From NCBI GenBank assembly GCA_020025675.1, contig JAHHRS010000033.1:1-24815 (forward strand): a DNA stretch of 24,815 nt. The letters are read 5' to 3'. Each line of letters begins with the position of its first letter. The first letter of the stretch is position 1. Made by a program: the position numbers and the translations under genes. Origin of the DNA: Oscillospiraceae bacterium (GTDB lineage: Bacteria > Bacillota > Clostridia > Oscillospirales > Oscillospiraceae). Of this stretch, positions 8,777 through 15,885 are shown in pieces. Under the pieces are notes generated by a model. The model had not been told where the DNA came from, did no database searches, and was given only the letters and a program-made list of their open reading frames with translations.

Positions 8777-8805
8777 ATGATAACGCAAAAACGCTTTTCT
8801 TTCAA
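8777..8805 (-). promoter_or_regulatory. Sigma-A-type promoter of the V-ATPase operon
   Basis: On the minus strand, TTGAAA (8805-8800), a 17-nt spacer and TATCAT (8782-8777) each match five of six consensus bases. The predicted start is near 8770, about 80 nt before ntpF. A second, weaker candidate further upstream (TTGACA-17-TAATGA, near 8932) has a poor -10. Confidence 0.7.
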
Positions 8806-8989
8806 GGTAAACTTAGCCTTTCTATTGACAAAATTACTACACAGCGTTCAAAATTTTCCTAACCTTCCGTTTTTTCATTGTAAATCAGATTTTAATACCA
8901 TGTCATTAACCCCAATTAAGCACTTTGTCAAATATGACCAACATAAGCAAGAGAAACATTTAATATAATAGAGGTTTTTCCCATATGCG

Positions 8990-9027
8990 AAAAAATGTCC
9001 GGCTGACTTTTAATAAAGTGCCGGACA
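8990..9027 (-). terminator. Intrinsic terminator after ypeB
   Basis: Arms TGTCCGGC (8996-9003) and GCCGGACA (9020-9027) pair perfectly, and an inner ACTTT/AAAGT pairing extends the stem past a two-base bulge. On the minus strand the stem is followed by six T (8995-8990). It lies about 70 nt beyond the ypeB stop and ends that transcript before the V-ATPase promoter region. Confidence 0.85.
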
Positions 9028-9095
9028 ATTAGCAAAATTTATTCTATTTTTTCACATGAAAAATCCCAATTCTGTGGAAGGCAAAATTTTGCTAT

Positions 9096-10382
9096 TTAGC
9101 TATTTTGTCTTTTTTCCAAAACAATATCGCACTGCTTTCCGCTGTCTGCATCCACATATATTTTGACTCCCATACCGTTGGCATCGGCACATGAAAACTC
9201 ATAGCAGGCATAATCACGGCCTGCGGGGCTTTTCTTTATTATCTTCCGGCTGTCGGCGCATTTCAGGTTATCCGGCAGGCTTTTCATTGCCTGCTCCTTG
9301 CTGATTTTCCACTGAGCATCAGTGTCTCCCGGGCTGTAAGAGAGTGCATTGAAGCCGTGTATTGCCCCGTTATCCATGGCAACTGAAATCTTAATTTCAT
9401 TATTGAGGCATAAAGCATCGTTTTCAACTTTGCCGAAACGCATGTTGCAGACGGCGCCGTTTACCTCCCTGTGGATAAGCTCCATATTTTTAAACCCCTG
9501 TTTTTGCAGGAAATCCGCCGCCACCGCTTCAGCCTGCTCAGTGCTTATTTTAATTTCTCCCACCAGACGTTTGTTTTGCATACTCTCAACACCTGCGGGA
9601 CTTACGCATATGCTCATATCTCCTACACTGTAACAGCTCCGGCCTTCAGTTCCCTCATAGTCGTATTCTTTTTGGAGCTCCTCCGGTTTAGCTCCGGCAT
9701 ACTTTGCGGCCAAAGCAATCATTTCCTCCCGGCTTAAATCTCCGTTTACCGCTTTATCCTGTTCCTTTCCCAGTTTTCCGTCGTAAATCAGCTCCTCCAT
9801 AGGCTTAAACTCATCTTCATACCTGTATAGCCTTGCGCTGAGCTTTTCCGTTCCGTCGTCTGGCAGCACATTTCTATGGTCAATCTCCCGGCTGTCCATT
9901 ATGACAAGGCCGGAATTTACCCCGTTTCTCAGCTCTTCCAAATAGTTTGCAAAGTCTGTGGCAATTTCGGACATATCAGAAAAACTCTCCCGCTGTTCTG
10001 GAGTGAATCCATCCTCTATGGCTCCGAAATTTATGGTATAGGCATAGTCTCCCGCACGGTTTAGGAAAGCCGATACCTGCTCAAGTTCAAGAGTTGAGAA
10101 CGGAAGAGTCGAAAGTGCGGCCTCCGCAGCCAGTGCGTTGGCGTATATCTCCGAACACACCTTTCCGCTCATGGAGCCTCCCACAGCATATACGCTTTTT
10201 TCCAGTGCCTCGCTGAGGCCTCTGGCTGCGGACACAGTCTCCTCAAAGGCCATAGATGCACTGTAATTTGCCGCAAGACGGTAATCCGCCAGATTCTTCT
10301 GACTCTGCCAAATATAGAGTCCGGAGACCAGCACTCCTACCGAAATATAGGTACCTAAGATAATTTTATATTTTTTACGCAT
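9096..10382 (-). CDS. ypeB: Germination protein YpeB-like
   Basis: In Bacillus, YpeB stabilises the spore-cortex lytic enzyme SleB and is needed for cortex breakdown on germination. The product is about 428 residues. It has a short cytoplasmic Arg/Lys-rich start, a single N-terminal membrane anchor at about 6-25 (IILGTYISVGVLVSGLYIW), a helical region starting with YSASMAFEETVSAARGLSEAL, and C-terminal PepSY-like repeats (about 220-420, with segments such as ISTEQAEAVAADFLQKQGF). The ATG at 10382 is chosen for AGGGGTG 6 nt upstream; a GTG at 10391 falls inside that SD. sleB is not adjacent, unlike the common sleB-ypeB pair. The SD is buried in the gltX terminator stem. Confidence 0.9.
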   Translation of the reverse strand: MRKKYKIILGTYISVGVLVSGLYIWQSQKNLADYRLAANYSASMAFEETVSAARGLSEALEKSVYAVGGSMSGKVCSEIYANALAAEAALSTLPFSTLELEQVSAFLNRAGDYAYTINFGAIEDGFTPEQRESFSDMSEIATDFANYLEELRNGVNSGLVIMDSREIDHRNVLPDDGTEKLSARLYRYEDEFKPMEELIYDGKLGKEQDKAVNGDLSREEMIALAAKYAGAKPEELQKEYDYEGTEGRSCYSVGDMSICVSPAGVESMQNKRLVGEIKISTEQAEAVAADFLQKQGFKNMELIHREVNGAVCNMRFGKVENDALCLNNEIKISVAMDNGAIHGFNALSYSPGDTDAQWKISKEQAMKSLPDNLKCADSRKIIKKSPAGRDYACYEFSCADANGMGVKIYVDADSGKQCDIVLEKRQNS

Positions 10383-10427
10383 AAAAAACACCCCTTTCAG
10401 GCTATTATTTCCTGAAAAGGGTGTTTT
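10383..10427 (-). terminator. gltX terminator overlapping the ypeB ribosome binding site
   Basis: Arms at 10388-10401 and 10411-10424 (ACACCCCTTTCAGG and CCTGAAAAGGGTGT) pair with one C-A mismatch around a 9-nt loop, and six T follow on the minus strand (10388-10383). It starts just after the gltX stop. The 3' arm contains AGGGGTG, the SD of ypeB, and the T run is exactly the spacer to the ypeB ATG. Confidence 0.85.
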
Positions 10428-10429
10428 AT

Positions 10430-11908
10430 TTATCGGCTCAATTTTTCGATTGCAATGTTTATACGGGAAAGGGTTTCCTCACGGCCTAAAATACGGCAGA
10501 TTTCAACTGCACCGCCGGGCGTAACCGCTTTTCCTGCTGCGGCAATGCGGACAGGCCACATAACTTTGGCGTTTTTGGCCTCCATTTCCTCTGCCAGTTT
10601 TTTCATGCTCTCAAGAATTTCTTCATCGTTCCACTCCGGCAAAGCCTCAAACACAGGAACTATCTTCTTCAAGACCTCAAGAGAAGATGCGCTGTCTGAC
10701 TTTGATTTTTTGTGTGTAAAAAGCTCAACATCGTACTGGGGCAATTCATCGAAGAAATCCACCTTTTCCGGTATCTCGGTGAGAACCTCAGTGCGCTGCT
10801 GAAGAAGAGAGGCAATGGCGGCAGCGTCATACTTTTCATTCTTAACACTCTGGCGTATAAAGGGCTCTGCCACTTTGGCAAAGTCTTCAGGGCTCATGGC
10901 TCTGATATATTCCGAATTAAAGTAACGGAGCTTTTCAATATCGAAAATTGCGGGAGATTTTGAAATACCCGACATGTCAAAAATTTCTACAAGCTCGTCC
11001 ATGGAGAATATCTCCTGCTCGCCTCCGGGACTCCAGCCAAGAAGGGCCACATAGTTTAAAACCGCATCTGTCAGATAACCCTGAGCAATAAGATCTTCAT
11101 ATGAGGGATCGCCGTGGCGCTTTGACATCTTGTTGTGAGCGTCACGCATAACAGGTGAGCAGTGGACATATTTAGGAATATCCCAGCCGAAGCCCTTATA
11201 GAGCAAGTCATATTTAGGGGCTGAGGACAGATACTCGCTGCCTCTTACAACATGGGTTATGCCCATAAGATGGTCGTCAACAACATTTGCAAAGTTATAA
11301 GTAGGCAGTCCGTCTCTCTTAATGAGAACCTGATCATCAAGAGTGCTGTTTTCAACCGTGATGTCACCGAAAATTTCATCATGGAAAGTAGTGGTGCCGT
11401 CATGGGGAATAAGCTGTCTTATAACAAAAGCCTCGCCTTCGACAGCTCTTCTGTCGCTTTCTTCCCTGCTGATGCTGCGGCAGGGATCATCTCCCCTGTC
11501 AAATTCACCGCTGTCCTCTTCGCTCTCTGCCTTTTCGCAGAAGCAGCGGTAGGCATGGCCACGCTCCATTAAAAGTTCTGCATATTCCTTGTATAAGGGT
11601 CTGCGCTCGGTCTGTATATAGGGTGCCACGGGGCCGCCCACATCGGGACCTTCATCGTGCTCCAGATGGCACTGAGCCATAGTCTTATATATAACGTCAA
11701 CAGCGTCCTCAACCAGTCTGCCCTGGTCTGTATCTTCAATACGGAGAATAAATTTTCCCTTATTGTGGCGGGCGATAAGATAGGTGTAGAGGGCCGTGCG
11801 GAGATTTCCCACATGCATATATCCGGTAGGAGAGGGGGCGAAACGGGTACGCACTTCATTTTTGGGAATGCGCTGCTCCATCTCCTCAAACCACTTTAAA
11901 TCTTTCAT
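10430..11908 (-). CDS. gltX: Glutamyl-tRNA synthetase
   Basis: This class I aminoacyl-tRNA synthetase charges tRNA(Glu). The 492-residue protein shows the HIGH-type signature in FAPSPTGYMHVGNLRTAL (about 23-40) and a KMSKR loop at 260-264 (NKMSKRHGD). In between are the GluRS landmarks RIEDTDQGR and DGLPTYNFANVVDDHLMGITHVVRG. Cysteines 122, 124 and 143 sit where zinc-binding residues occur in some GluRS. The helical anticodon-binding domain follows. Whether it also charges tRNA(Gln), as in many Firmicutes using GatCAB, cannot be read from the sequence. The ATG at 11908 follows AAGGAGG. Its promoter is shared back-to-back with trpS; no T-box leader is present. Confidence 0.98.
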   Translation of the reverse strand: MKDLKWFEEMEQRIPKNEVRTRFAPSPTGYMHVGNLRTALYTYLIARHNKGKFILRIEDTDQGRLVEDAVDVIYKTMAQCHLEHDEGPDVGGPVAPYIQTERRPLYKEYAELLMERGHAYRCFCEKAESEEDSGEFDRGDDPCRSISREESDRRAVEGEAFVIRQLIPHDGTTTFHDEIFGDITVENSTLDDQVLIKRDGLPTYNFANVVDDHLMGITHVVRGSEYLSSAPKYDLLYKGFGWDIPKYVHCSPVMRDAHNKMSKRHGDPSYEDLIAQGYLTDAVLNYVALLGWSPGGEQEIFSMDELVEIFDMSGISKSPAIFDIEKLRYFNSEYIRAMSPEDFAKVAEPFIRQSVKNEKYDAAAIASLLQQRTEVLTEIPEKVDFFDELPQYDVELFTHKKSKSDSASSLEVLKKIVPVFEALPEWNDEEILESMKKLAEEMEAKNAKVMWPVRIAAAGKAVTPGGAVEICRILGREETLSRINIAIEKLSR

Positions 11909-11943
11909 AACTGCCTCCTTAAAGCATTCATCTGAGCATACCT

Positions 11944-11972
11944 ATATTATTTTACATTTTCCCTGTTGTCAA
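11944..11972 (-). promoter_or_regulatory. gltX promoter
   Basis: On the minus strand, a perfect TTGACA (11972-11967), a 17-nt spacer and TAATAT (11949-11944) lie about 35 nt before the gltX start. The -35 box overlaps that of the oppositely directed trpS promoter by five bases. Confidence 0.75.
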
Positions 11973-11994
11973 GCCGAACTTTATTTGCTACAAT
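11966..11994 (+). promoter_or_regulatory. trpS promoter
   Basis: TTGTCA (11966-11971), a 17-nt spacer and TACAAT (11989-11994) each match five of six consensus bases. The predicted start is near 12001, leaving a leader of about 55 nt. That is too short for a T-box or trp-type attenuator. Confidence 0.8.
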
Positions 11995-12056
11995 ACAAAG
12001 ATGTATAAATTATGAAAAGTTATACTTTCAGCATATAGGAAAGTGAGGAATCACAT

Positions 12057-13079
12057 ATGGAAAATACACAGGCTGTGCCTGCTAAAAAGATAATGCTCTC
12101 CGGCATTCAGCCCTCCGGAGACCTGCATTTGGGTAATTACTTGGGAGCTGTTAAAAACTGGACTGAACTTACTGATGAATTTGACTGCTACTACTTTATG
12201 GCAGACCTGCACAGCATAACCGTCAGGCAGAACCCTGCGGAGCTTCGCCGCCGCACCGTCAATCAGCTGGCTCAGTATATAGCATGCGGCATTGACCCGG
12301 AGAAAAATACCCTTTTTATTCAGAGTCATGTCCATGAGCATGCGGAGCTTGGCTGGATACTCAACTGCTACACCATGTTTGGAGAACTGAGCCGCATGAC
12401 TCAGTTTAAAGATAAGAGCGCAAAAAACGCAGAAAATATAAACGGCGGTCTTTTCACCTATCCTTCCCTTATGGCTGCCGATATTCTGCTCTATCAGGCG
12501 GACTTTATCCCCGTAGGCGAGGATCAAAAACAGCACTGTGAGCTTACCCGTGATATAGCCGTCCGGTTTAACAACATATACGGTGAAACCTTCAAAGTGC
12601 CTGAGCCGTATATTTCCAAGGTGGGTGCAAGAATTATGAGTCTGGGTAATCCCACCTCAAAGATGTCAAAATCCGACCCCAACGGCTGTGTATTTCTCAT
12701 GGATAAGCCTGATGACATTGCAAGAAAGTTTAAGCGGGCTGTCACTGACTCAGACACGGAAAACTGCGTACATTACGATGTCAGTAATAAACCCGGCGTC
12801 TCAAACCTCATGAGCATTTACTCTTCTGTGACCGGAAAAACCTTCGATGAAATCGAAAAAGAGTTTGACGGTCAGGGCTACGGTGTGTTTAAGCCTGCCG
12901 TAGGAGATGCAGTTATAGAAATGCTGCGCCCCATAAGAGAGGAATCAGAGAGGATACTGGCAGACAAGGCATATCTTAAAGATGTCTACACTCAGGGCGC
13001 CCAGAAGGCAAGCGCCATGGCTCGCAGGACTCTGCGCAAGGTCTACAAGCGTGTGGGCTTTGTTGAAAAGCCTTTTTGA
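12057..13079 (+). CDS. trpS: Tryptophanyl-tRNA synthetase
   Basis: This class Ic synthetase charges tRNA(Trp). The 340-residue protein has SGIQPSGDLHLGNYLGA at 15-31 (HIGH-type motif), the TrpRS segment VGEDQKQHCELTRDIA at about 153-168, and KMSKS at 202-206 (TSKMSKSDPNG). Length is close to other bacterial TrpRS. The ATG at 12057 has GTGAGGA upstream. The next gene starts 37 nt after its stop with no terminator between, so the TagO/WecA-type gene is probably co-transcribed. Confidence 0.98.
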   Translation: MENTQAVPAKKIMLSGIQPSGDLHLGNYLGAVKNWTELTDEFDCYYFMADLHSITVRQNPAELRRRTVNQLAQYIACGIDPEKNTLFIQSHVHEHAELGWILNCYTMFGELSRMTQFKDKSAKNAENINGGLFTYPSLMAADILLYQADFIPVGEDQKQHCELTRDIAVRFNNIYGETFKVPEPYISKVGARIMSLGNPTSKMSKSDPNGCVFLMDKPDDIARKFKRAVTDSDTENCVHYDVSNKPGVSNLMSIYSSVTGKTFDEIEKEFDGQGYGVFKPAVGDAVIEMLRPIREESERILADKAYLKDVYTQGAQKASAMARRTLRKVYKRVGFVEKPF

Positions 13080-13116
13080 TTTTAAAAAAATTTAGAAAAT
13101 TTGGAGATAGATACTG

Positions 13117-14208
13117 ATGTTTCCTAATATGGCTTTGTGGTTGAAGCTGCTGCTTTCAGCTGCGGTGGCTTTCGGAGTCTCTCTTTTCATGACCCCGCCT
13201 GTAAAGCTTTTTGCTGAAAAAGTAGGCGCCATTGACGTTCCTAAGGATGAGAGGCGTGTACATAACCACCCCATCCCCAGAATGGGCGGTCTTGCCATAG
13301 TGCTGGCATTTCTGCTTTCAATGCTTCTGTTCGTTCCCATGTCAACTCCGGTGATGGGTATGATATTGGGTTCGGTCATAATCGCAGTTATGGGTGCTGT
13401 GGATGATATAGTAAATCTAAACGCCTGGGTGAAGCTGGGCGGGCAAGTAGTTGCCGCAATTGTAGCTATTCGCTGCGGTGTAATCTTCAAGACCGTTACA
13501 AACCCGTTTACTGCAGCATCTGTTGATATAGGTTTCTGGTCAGTTCCTTTAACTGTTTTCTGGATAGTGGCGTGTACCAACGCCGTAAATCTTATAGACG
13601 GTCTGGACGGACTTGCCGTTGGTGTTTCCGCCATCAGCTCCCTCACCATGCTGCTTGTGGCGCTTTTTGTGTCTGAGCCTGAAATATCCATTATTCTGGC
13701 TGCTCTCACCGGTGCCTGCATAGGCTTTATGCCTTACAACATGAATCCGGCTAAAATATTTATGGGGGATGTAGGCTCTCAGTTTTTGGGATTTGTTCTT
13801 TCAACGGTCTCAATTCTGGGTCTGTTTAAATTTCACGCAGTCATCTCATTCTTAATCCCCCTGCTTGCACTGGCTGTGCCTCTTGCGGACACTATTTTTG
13901 CTTTCTTCCGCCGCATACTTCACGGTCAGAGTCCATTCCATGCAGATAAGGGTCATTTCCACCACCGGCTTCTGGCAATGGGCTTAAACCAGAAGCAGGC
14001 TGTTGCCGTGCTGTACGGTATTTCCGGAGTTTTGGGTCTGCTTGCAGTCCTGCTGACCGGAAAAGGAATTTTAATTCGTTCCATATGCCTTGTAACTGCG
14101 CTTATAATTTCAATTTTTATATGGCTTTTTGTTTTCCGCAAAAATCCGAATATTCAGCCGGTGAACAAAGCCGAAGCAGAAAAAGAAAATACTGACAACA
14201 AGAAATAA
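13117..14208 (+). CDS. tagO: Undecaprenyl-phosphate N-acetylhexosamine-1-phosphate transferase (TagO/WecA family)
   Basis: This polytopic membrane enzyme moves a sugar-1-phosphate, usually GlcNAc-1-P, from its UDP form to undecaprenyl phosphate. That is the first step of wall teichoic acid or other surface glycan synthesis. The 363 residues form about ten hydrophobic helices. Family motifs seen in order are DERRVHNHPIPRMGGLAI (44-61), Asp-Asp at 96-97 (VDDIVNLN), NAVNLIDGLDGLA (155-167), MGDVGSQFLG (216-225) and DKGHFHHRL (277-285). The last separates TagO/WecA proteins from MraY. ATG at 13117 has GGAGAT upstream. The exact sugar and polymer are unknown. A bidirectional terminator follows. 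Confidence 0.93.
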   Translation: MFPNMALWLKLLLSAAVAFGVSLFMTPPVKLFAEKVGAIDVPKDERRVHNHPIPRMGGLAIVLAFLLSMLLFVPMSTPVMGMILGSVIIAVMGAVDDIVNLNAWVKLGGQVVAAIVAIRCGVIFKTVTNPFTAASVDIGFWSVPLTVFWIVACTNAVNLIDGLDGLAVGVSAISSLTMLLVALFVSEPEISIILAALTGACIGFMPYNMNPAKIFMGDVGSQFLGFVLSTVSILGLFKFHAVISFLIPLLALAVPLADTIFAFFRRILHGQSPFHADKGHFHHRLLAMGLNQKQAVAVLYGISGVLGLLAVLLTGKGILIRSICLVTALIISIFIWLFVFRKNPNIQPVNKAEAEKENTDNKK

Positions 14209-14216
14209 AAAATCAA

Positions 14217-14242
14217 GGAGCAATGTTTAAAAACATTGCTCC
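14217..14242. terminator. Bidirectional terminator between convergent genes
   Basis: GGAGCAATGTTT and AAACATTGCTCC form a perfect 12-bp stem around two bases. It is followed on the plus strand by a T-rich stretch (AAGCTTTATTCTTTAT) and on the minus strand by TTGATTTTTTATTTC. It sits between the TagO/WecA-type stop and the stop of the opposing small gene and can serve both. Confidence 0.85.
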
Positions 14243-14254
14243 AAGCTTTATTCT

Positions 14255-14653
14255 TTATAACAGGAACATAGCTCCCATAATAATAAGCAGTTCGCTGTCC
14301 CCGCTCTCTCTGTACATAAGATAGAGTATAAGAAGAAGGATTAGATCCTCCGTCTCAAGATCTCCTATACTGTTGGGGAGAAGATTCTGAAGATCCTTTA
14401 TAAGTCCGGGTCTTCGCCGTGGCTGGGGCATGTTCATGGTGTAGCGATTGAAGTTTTCCCTGCTCCGGCTTTCCGAATTATAGTTTTCCCTGCCTTGGTT
14501 TTCCGAATTATAGTTTTCCCTTCCCCGGTTGCCGCGGCTGTAATTGTCCCGGTTTACTTGCGGGCTTTCAGTTCTTCTATCCCGCATCGGGCTATCCTCT
14601 ACCCGGCGGAAACGGCCTGTATTTCCCTCATAGCGGTTATACACTGCCATCAT
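14255..14653 (-). CDS. Unrecognised small protein with decapeptide repeats and hydrophobic tail
   Basis: I cannot name this 132-residue protein. The first 90 residues are Arg/Asn/Glu-rich and look disordered. They contain about three copies of a ten-residue unit close to GRENYNSENQ. The last 40 residues form an acidic then hydrophobic block, with ETEDLILLLILYLMYRE followed by SGDSELLIIMGAMFLL. From memory, similar hydrophobic tails occur in small clostridial proteins of unknown role. Its start overlaps the end of the upstream gene by 17 nt (AGGAG lies 9 nt upstream of the ATG; a second ATG follows at once), so the pair is probably coupled. It may be membrane-attached or self-associating; that is inference only. 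Confidence 0.75.
   Translation of the reverse strand: MMAVYNRYEGNTGRFRRVEDSPMRDRRTESPQVNRDNYSRGNRGRENYNSENQGRENYNSESRSRENFNRYTMNMPQPRRRPGLIKDLQNLLPNSIGDLETEDLILLLILYLMYRESGDSELLIIMGAMFLL
14431..14550 (-). repeat. 30-bp in-frame tandem repeat inside the small gene
   Basis: Units at 14461-14490 and 14491-14520 agree at 26 of 30 positions; degenerate units flank them at 14431-14460 and 14521-14550. The period of 30 bp keeps the reading frame and gives ten-residue repeats (RENYNSEN-like). Recent slippage or unit duplication is likely. Confidence 0.8.
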
Positions 14654-15011
14654 CCCCCATTTCTCCTAATGTGAGCCTTGCCACCTTAGCAATTCGGGCA
14701 ATTTTTATTGCCCGATCCATTTTGAGCCTTCTCTTTTCTGAAAGGTATGGCTCCATGGCTTTTAAAAGCGCGGTTTTGTTGTCATCTTCGGAGTTTACGG
14801 CGCTTAAAATTCGGCTTAATTTGCCCATAGCCTCCGCATCAGTGCCGCCCAGAATTGAGTCGAGGATATTTTCCCCGCCGCTTTTCGGGTCTCCCTGCGG
14901 AGCTTTCCCCGCGCCTTCCCCACCCATGAGCGTTTTCGCAAGACCCGCTATCTTATCCATTTGAGCTGGATCGTTTAAAATACTGTTGAGCTTATCCTCA
15001 AAATCGCTCAC
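14637..15011 (-). CDS. Unrecognised small helical protein
   Basis: This 124-residue soluble-looking protein has no known name to me. It starts MSDFEDKLNSILNDPAQMDK, then a Gly/Pro-rich linker (about 30-46), then helical segments including ILSAVNSEDDNKTALLKAME and the basic stretch PYLSEKRRLKMDRAIKIARI. Cysteines and membrane spans are absent. It starts at a GTG (15011) with GGGGGGAG upstream, 15 nt after the preceding stop. Its end overlaps the next gene. The basic C-terminal helix could bind nucleic acid, lipid or a partner, but nothing shows which. Confidence 0.75.
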   Translation of the reverse strand: MSDFEDKLNSILNDPAQMDKIAGLAKTLMGGEGAGKAPQGDPKSGGENILDSILGGTDAEAMGKLSRILSAVNSEDDNKTALLKAMEPYLSEKRRLKMDRAIKIARIAKVARLTLGEMGDDGSV

Positions 15012-15026
15012 GGCAGGCTCCCCCCT

Positions 15027-15266
15027 TTAATCCCCCATAAGCTTCATTAAATTTTCCGCCAGACGTTTTCCCTCATCGGTGCTCAATACGCTGTTTAAAA
15101 TTCCCCGCATGGCAGCTCCGTCTCCGTCTCTGGCGGCCTTTTCCAGTTTTTCGGGGTCAACCATTTTCCCAACCTGTACTCCGTCTCGGGACTCCGCCAG
15201 CTTTTTAAGCTGCTCGGTCTTGCCCCGGCGCTCTATTTCTCTTCCAACTTCTTCAAAATTCCGCAT
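15027..15266 (-). CDS. Unrecognised very small protein
   Basis: This is a 79-residue charged, mainly helical protein without membrane segment or cysteine. The C-terminal half (MRGILNSVLSTDEGKRLAEN) has the same style as the start of its downstream neighbour (LNSIL.., aspartate-rich turns). The two may be distant relatives or partners; that is a visual impression, not an alignment. The ATG at 15266 has GGAGTG upstream. It is the first gene of a three-gene minus-strand unit (15266 to 14255) and is divergent from the phosphodiesterase gene. Confidence 0.7.
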   Translation of the reverse strand: MRNFEEVGREIERRGKTEQLKKLAESRDGVQVGKMVDPEKLEKAARDGDGAAMRGILNSVLSTDEGKRLAENLMKLMGD

Positions 15267-15345
15267 TAAACCACACTCCGTTCACTTCAGTATATTCACA
15301 GACTCAGCGATTGATAATAAGAATTTTAAAAAAAGAGGTAAAAAT

Positions 15346-15813
15346 ATGAAAGCTGCTGTTTTTTCCGATACTCACGGAAGTACCGTTCTCATGCTTGAGG
15401 CCATAAGACGTACAAGACCTGACATTGTTATTCATCTTGGTGACTGTGAGAGAGATACAGAGTGTATACTCCGAGAATTTCCGGATATTCCGCTATATAA
15501 TGTAGCCGGCAACTGCGATTTTGCCCATATTGCTCTTTTGGACGAAATAGTTCCCATGGGACCTGTAAAAGCCCTCATAACTCACGGTCACATGTACGAT
15601 GTGAAATACAGCACCGACCGCCTGATTTATGCCGCTCAGGAGCGGAAAGCCCAGATAGTTATGTACGGTCATACCCATGTTCCCGATAATTCTGAGGCAG
15701 GCGGTGTAAAGGTCATAAATCCCGGCACGGCAGGCCGTGGTTCAAGGCTTACTTACGCCTTTGTTGAGGTTTTCCCAAACGGCGGTATTGCCTGTGAAAT
15801 AAGACCCCTGTAA
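15346..15813 (+). CDS. yfcE: YfcE/MJ0936-type metallophosphoesterase
   Basis: This small calcineurin-like phosphodiesterase has about 155 residues and a complete set of metal ligands. These are Asp8 and His10 (FSDTHG), Asp33 (HLGDCERD), Asn56 (AGNCD), His80 (ITHGH) and the final GHTHVP with His109 and His111. Family members cleave phosphodiesters in vitro; the cellular substrate is usually unknown. The ATG at 15346 is chosen because AGAGGT precedes it and the protein then begins exactly at MKAAVFSDTHG. The long upstream in-frame extension overlaps the opposite gene and is not credible. No terminator separates it from the next gene, which has its own promoter. Confidence 0.92.
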   Translation: MKAAVFSDTHGSTVLMLEAIRRTRPDIVIHLGDCERDTECILREFPDIPLYNVAGNCDFAHIALLDEIVPMGPVKALITHGHMYDVKYSTDRLIYAAQERKAQIVMYGHTHVPDNSEAGGVKVINPGTAGRGSRLTYAFVEVFPNGGIACEIRPL

Positions 15814-15827
15814 TTTATAATTTTTTG

Positions 15828-15856
15828 TTGCCTTTCCCGTAGGAATTTGTTAAAAT
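15828..15856 (+). promoter_or_regulatory. Promoter of the Cys/His membrane-protein gene
   Basis: TTGCCT (15828-15833), a 17-nt spacer and TAAAAT (15851-15856) lie about 30 nt before the start codon. The match is good in both boxes, and the -10 is followed by a short leader with GGGAGGGA. Confidence 0.6.
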
Positions 15857-15885
15857 ATGTCTACCAGATGTTGGGAGGGATTTAT

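Noticed and set aside
8720..8968. Plus-strand open frame of 82 codons upstream of the V-ATPase operon
   Set aside because: It begins at TTG without an SD, runs across the operon promoter and paired palindrome, and has an AT-driven composition with no family look.
9031..9093. AGCAAAATTT and AAATTTTGCT inverted repeat downstream of ypeB
   Set aside because: The arms are low-complexity AT sequence 43 nt apart, and the second overlaps its own short palindrome. The adjacent GC-rich hairpin explains termination.
11995..12056. T-box or trp-type leader before trpS
   Set aside because: The leader is only about 55 nt, without a specifier stem, T-box sequence or terminator. The gltX leader is equally short.
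15079..15345. N-terminal extension of the phosphodiesterase
   Set aside because: The extension is the antisense of the 79-residue gene; the SD and family start place the true start at 15346.
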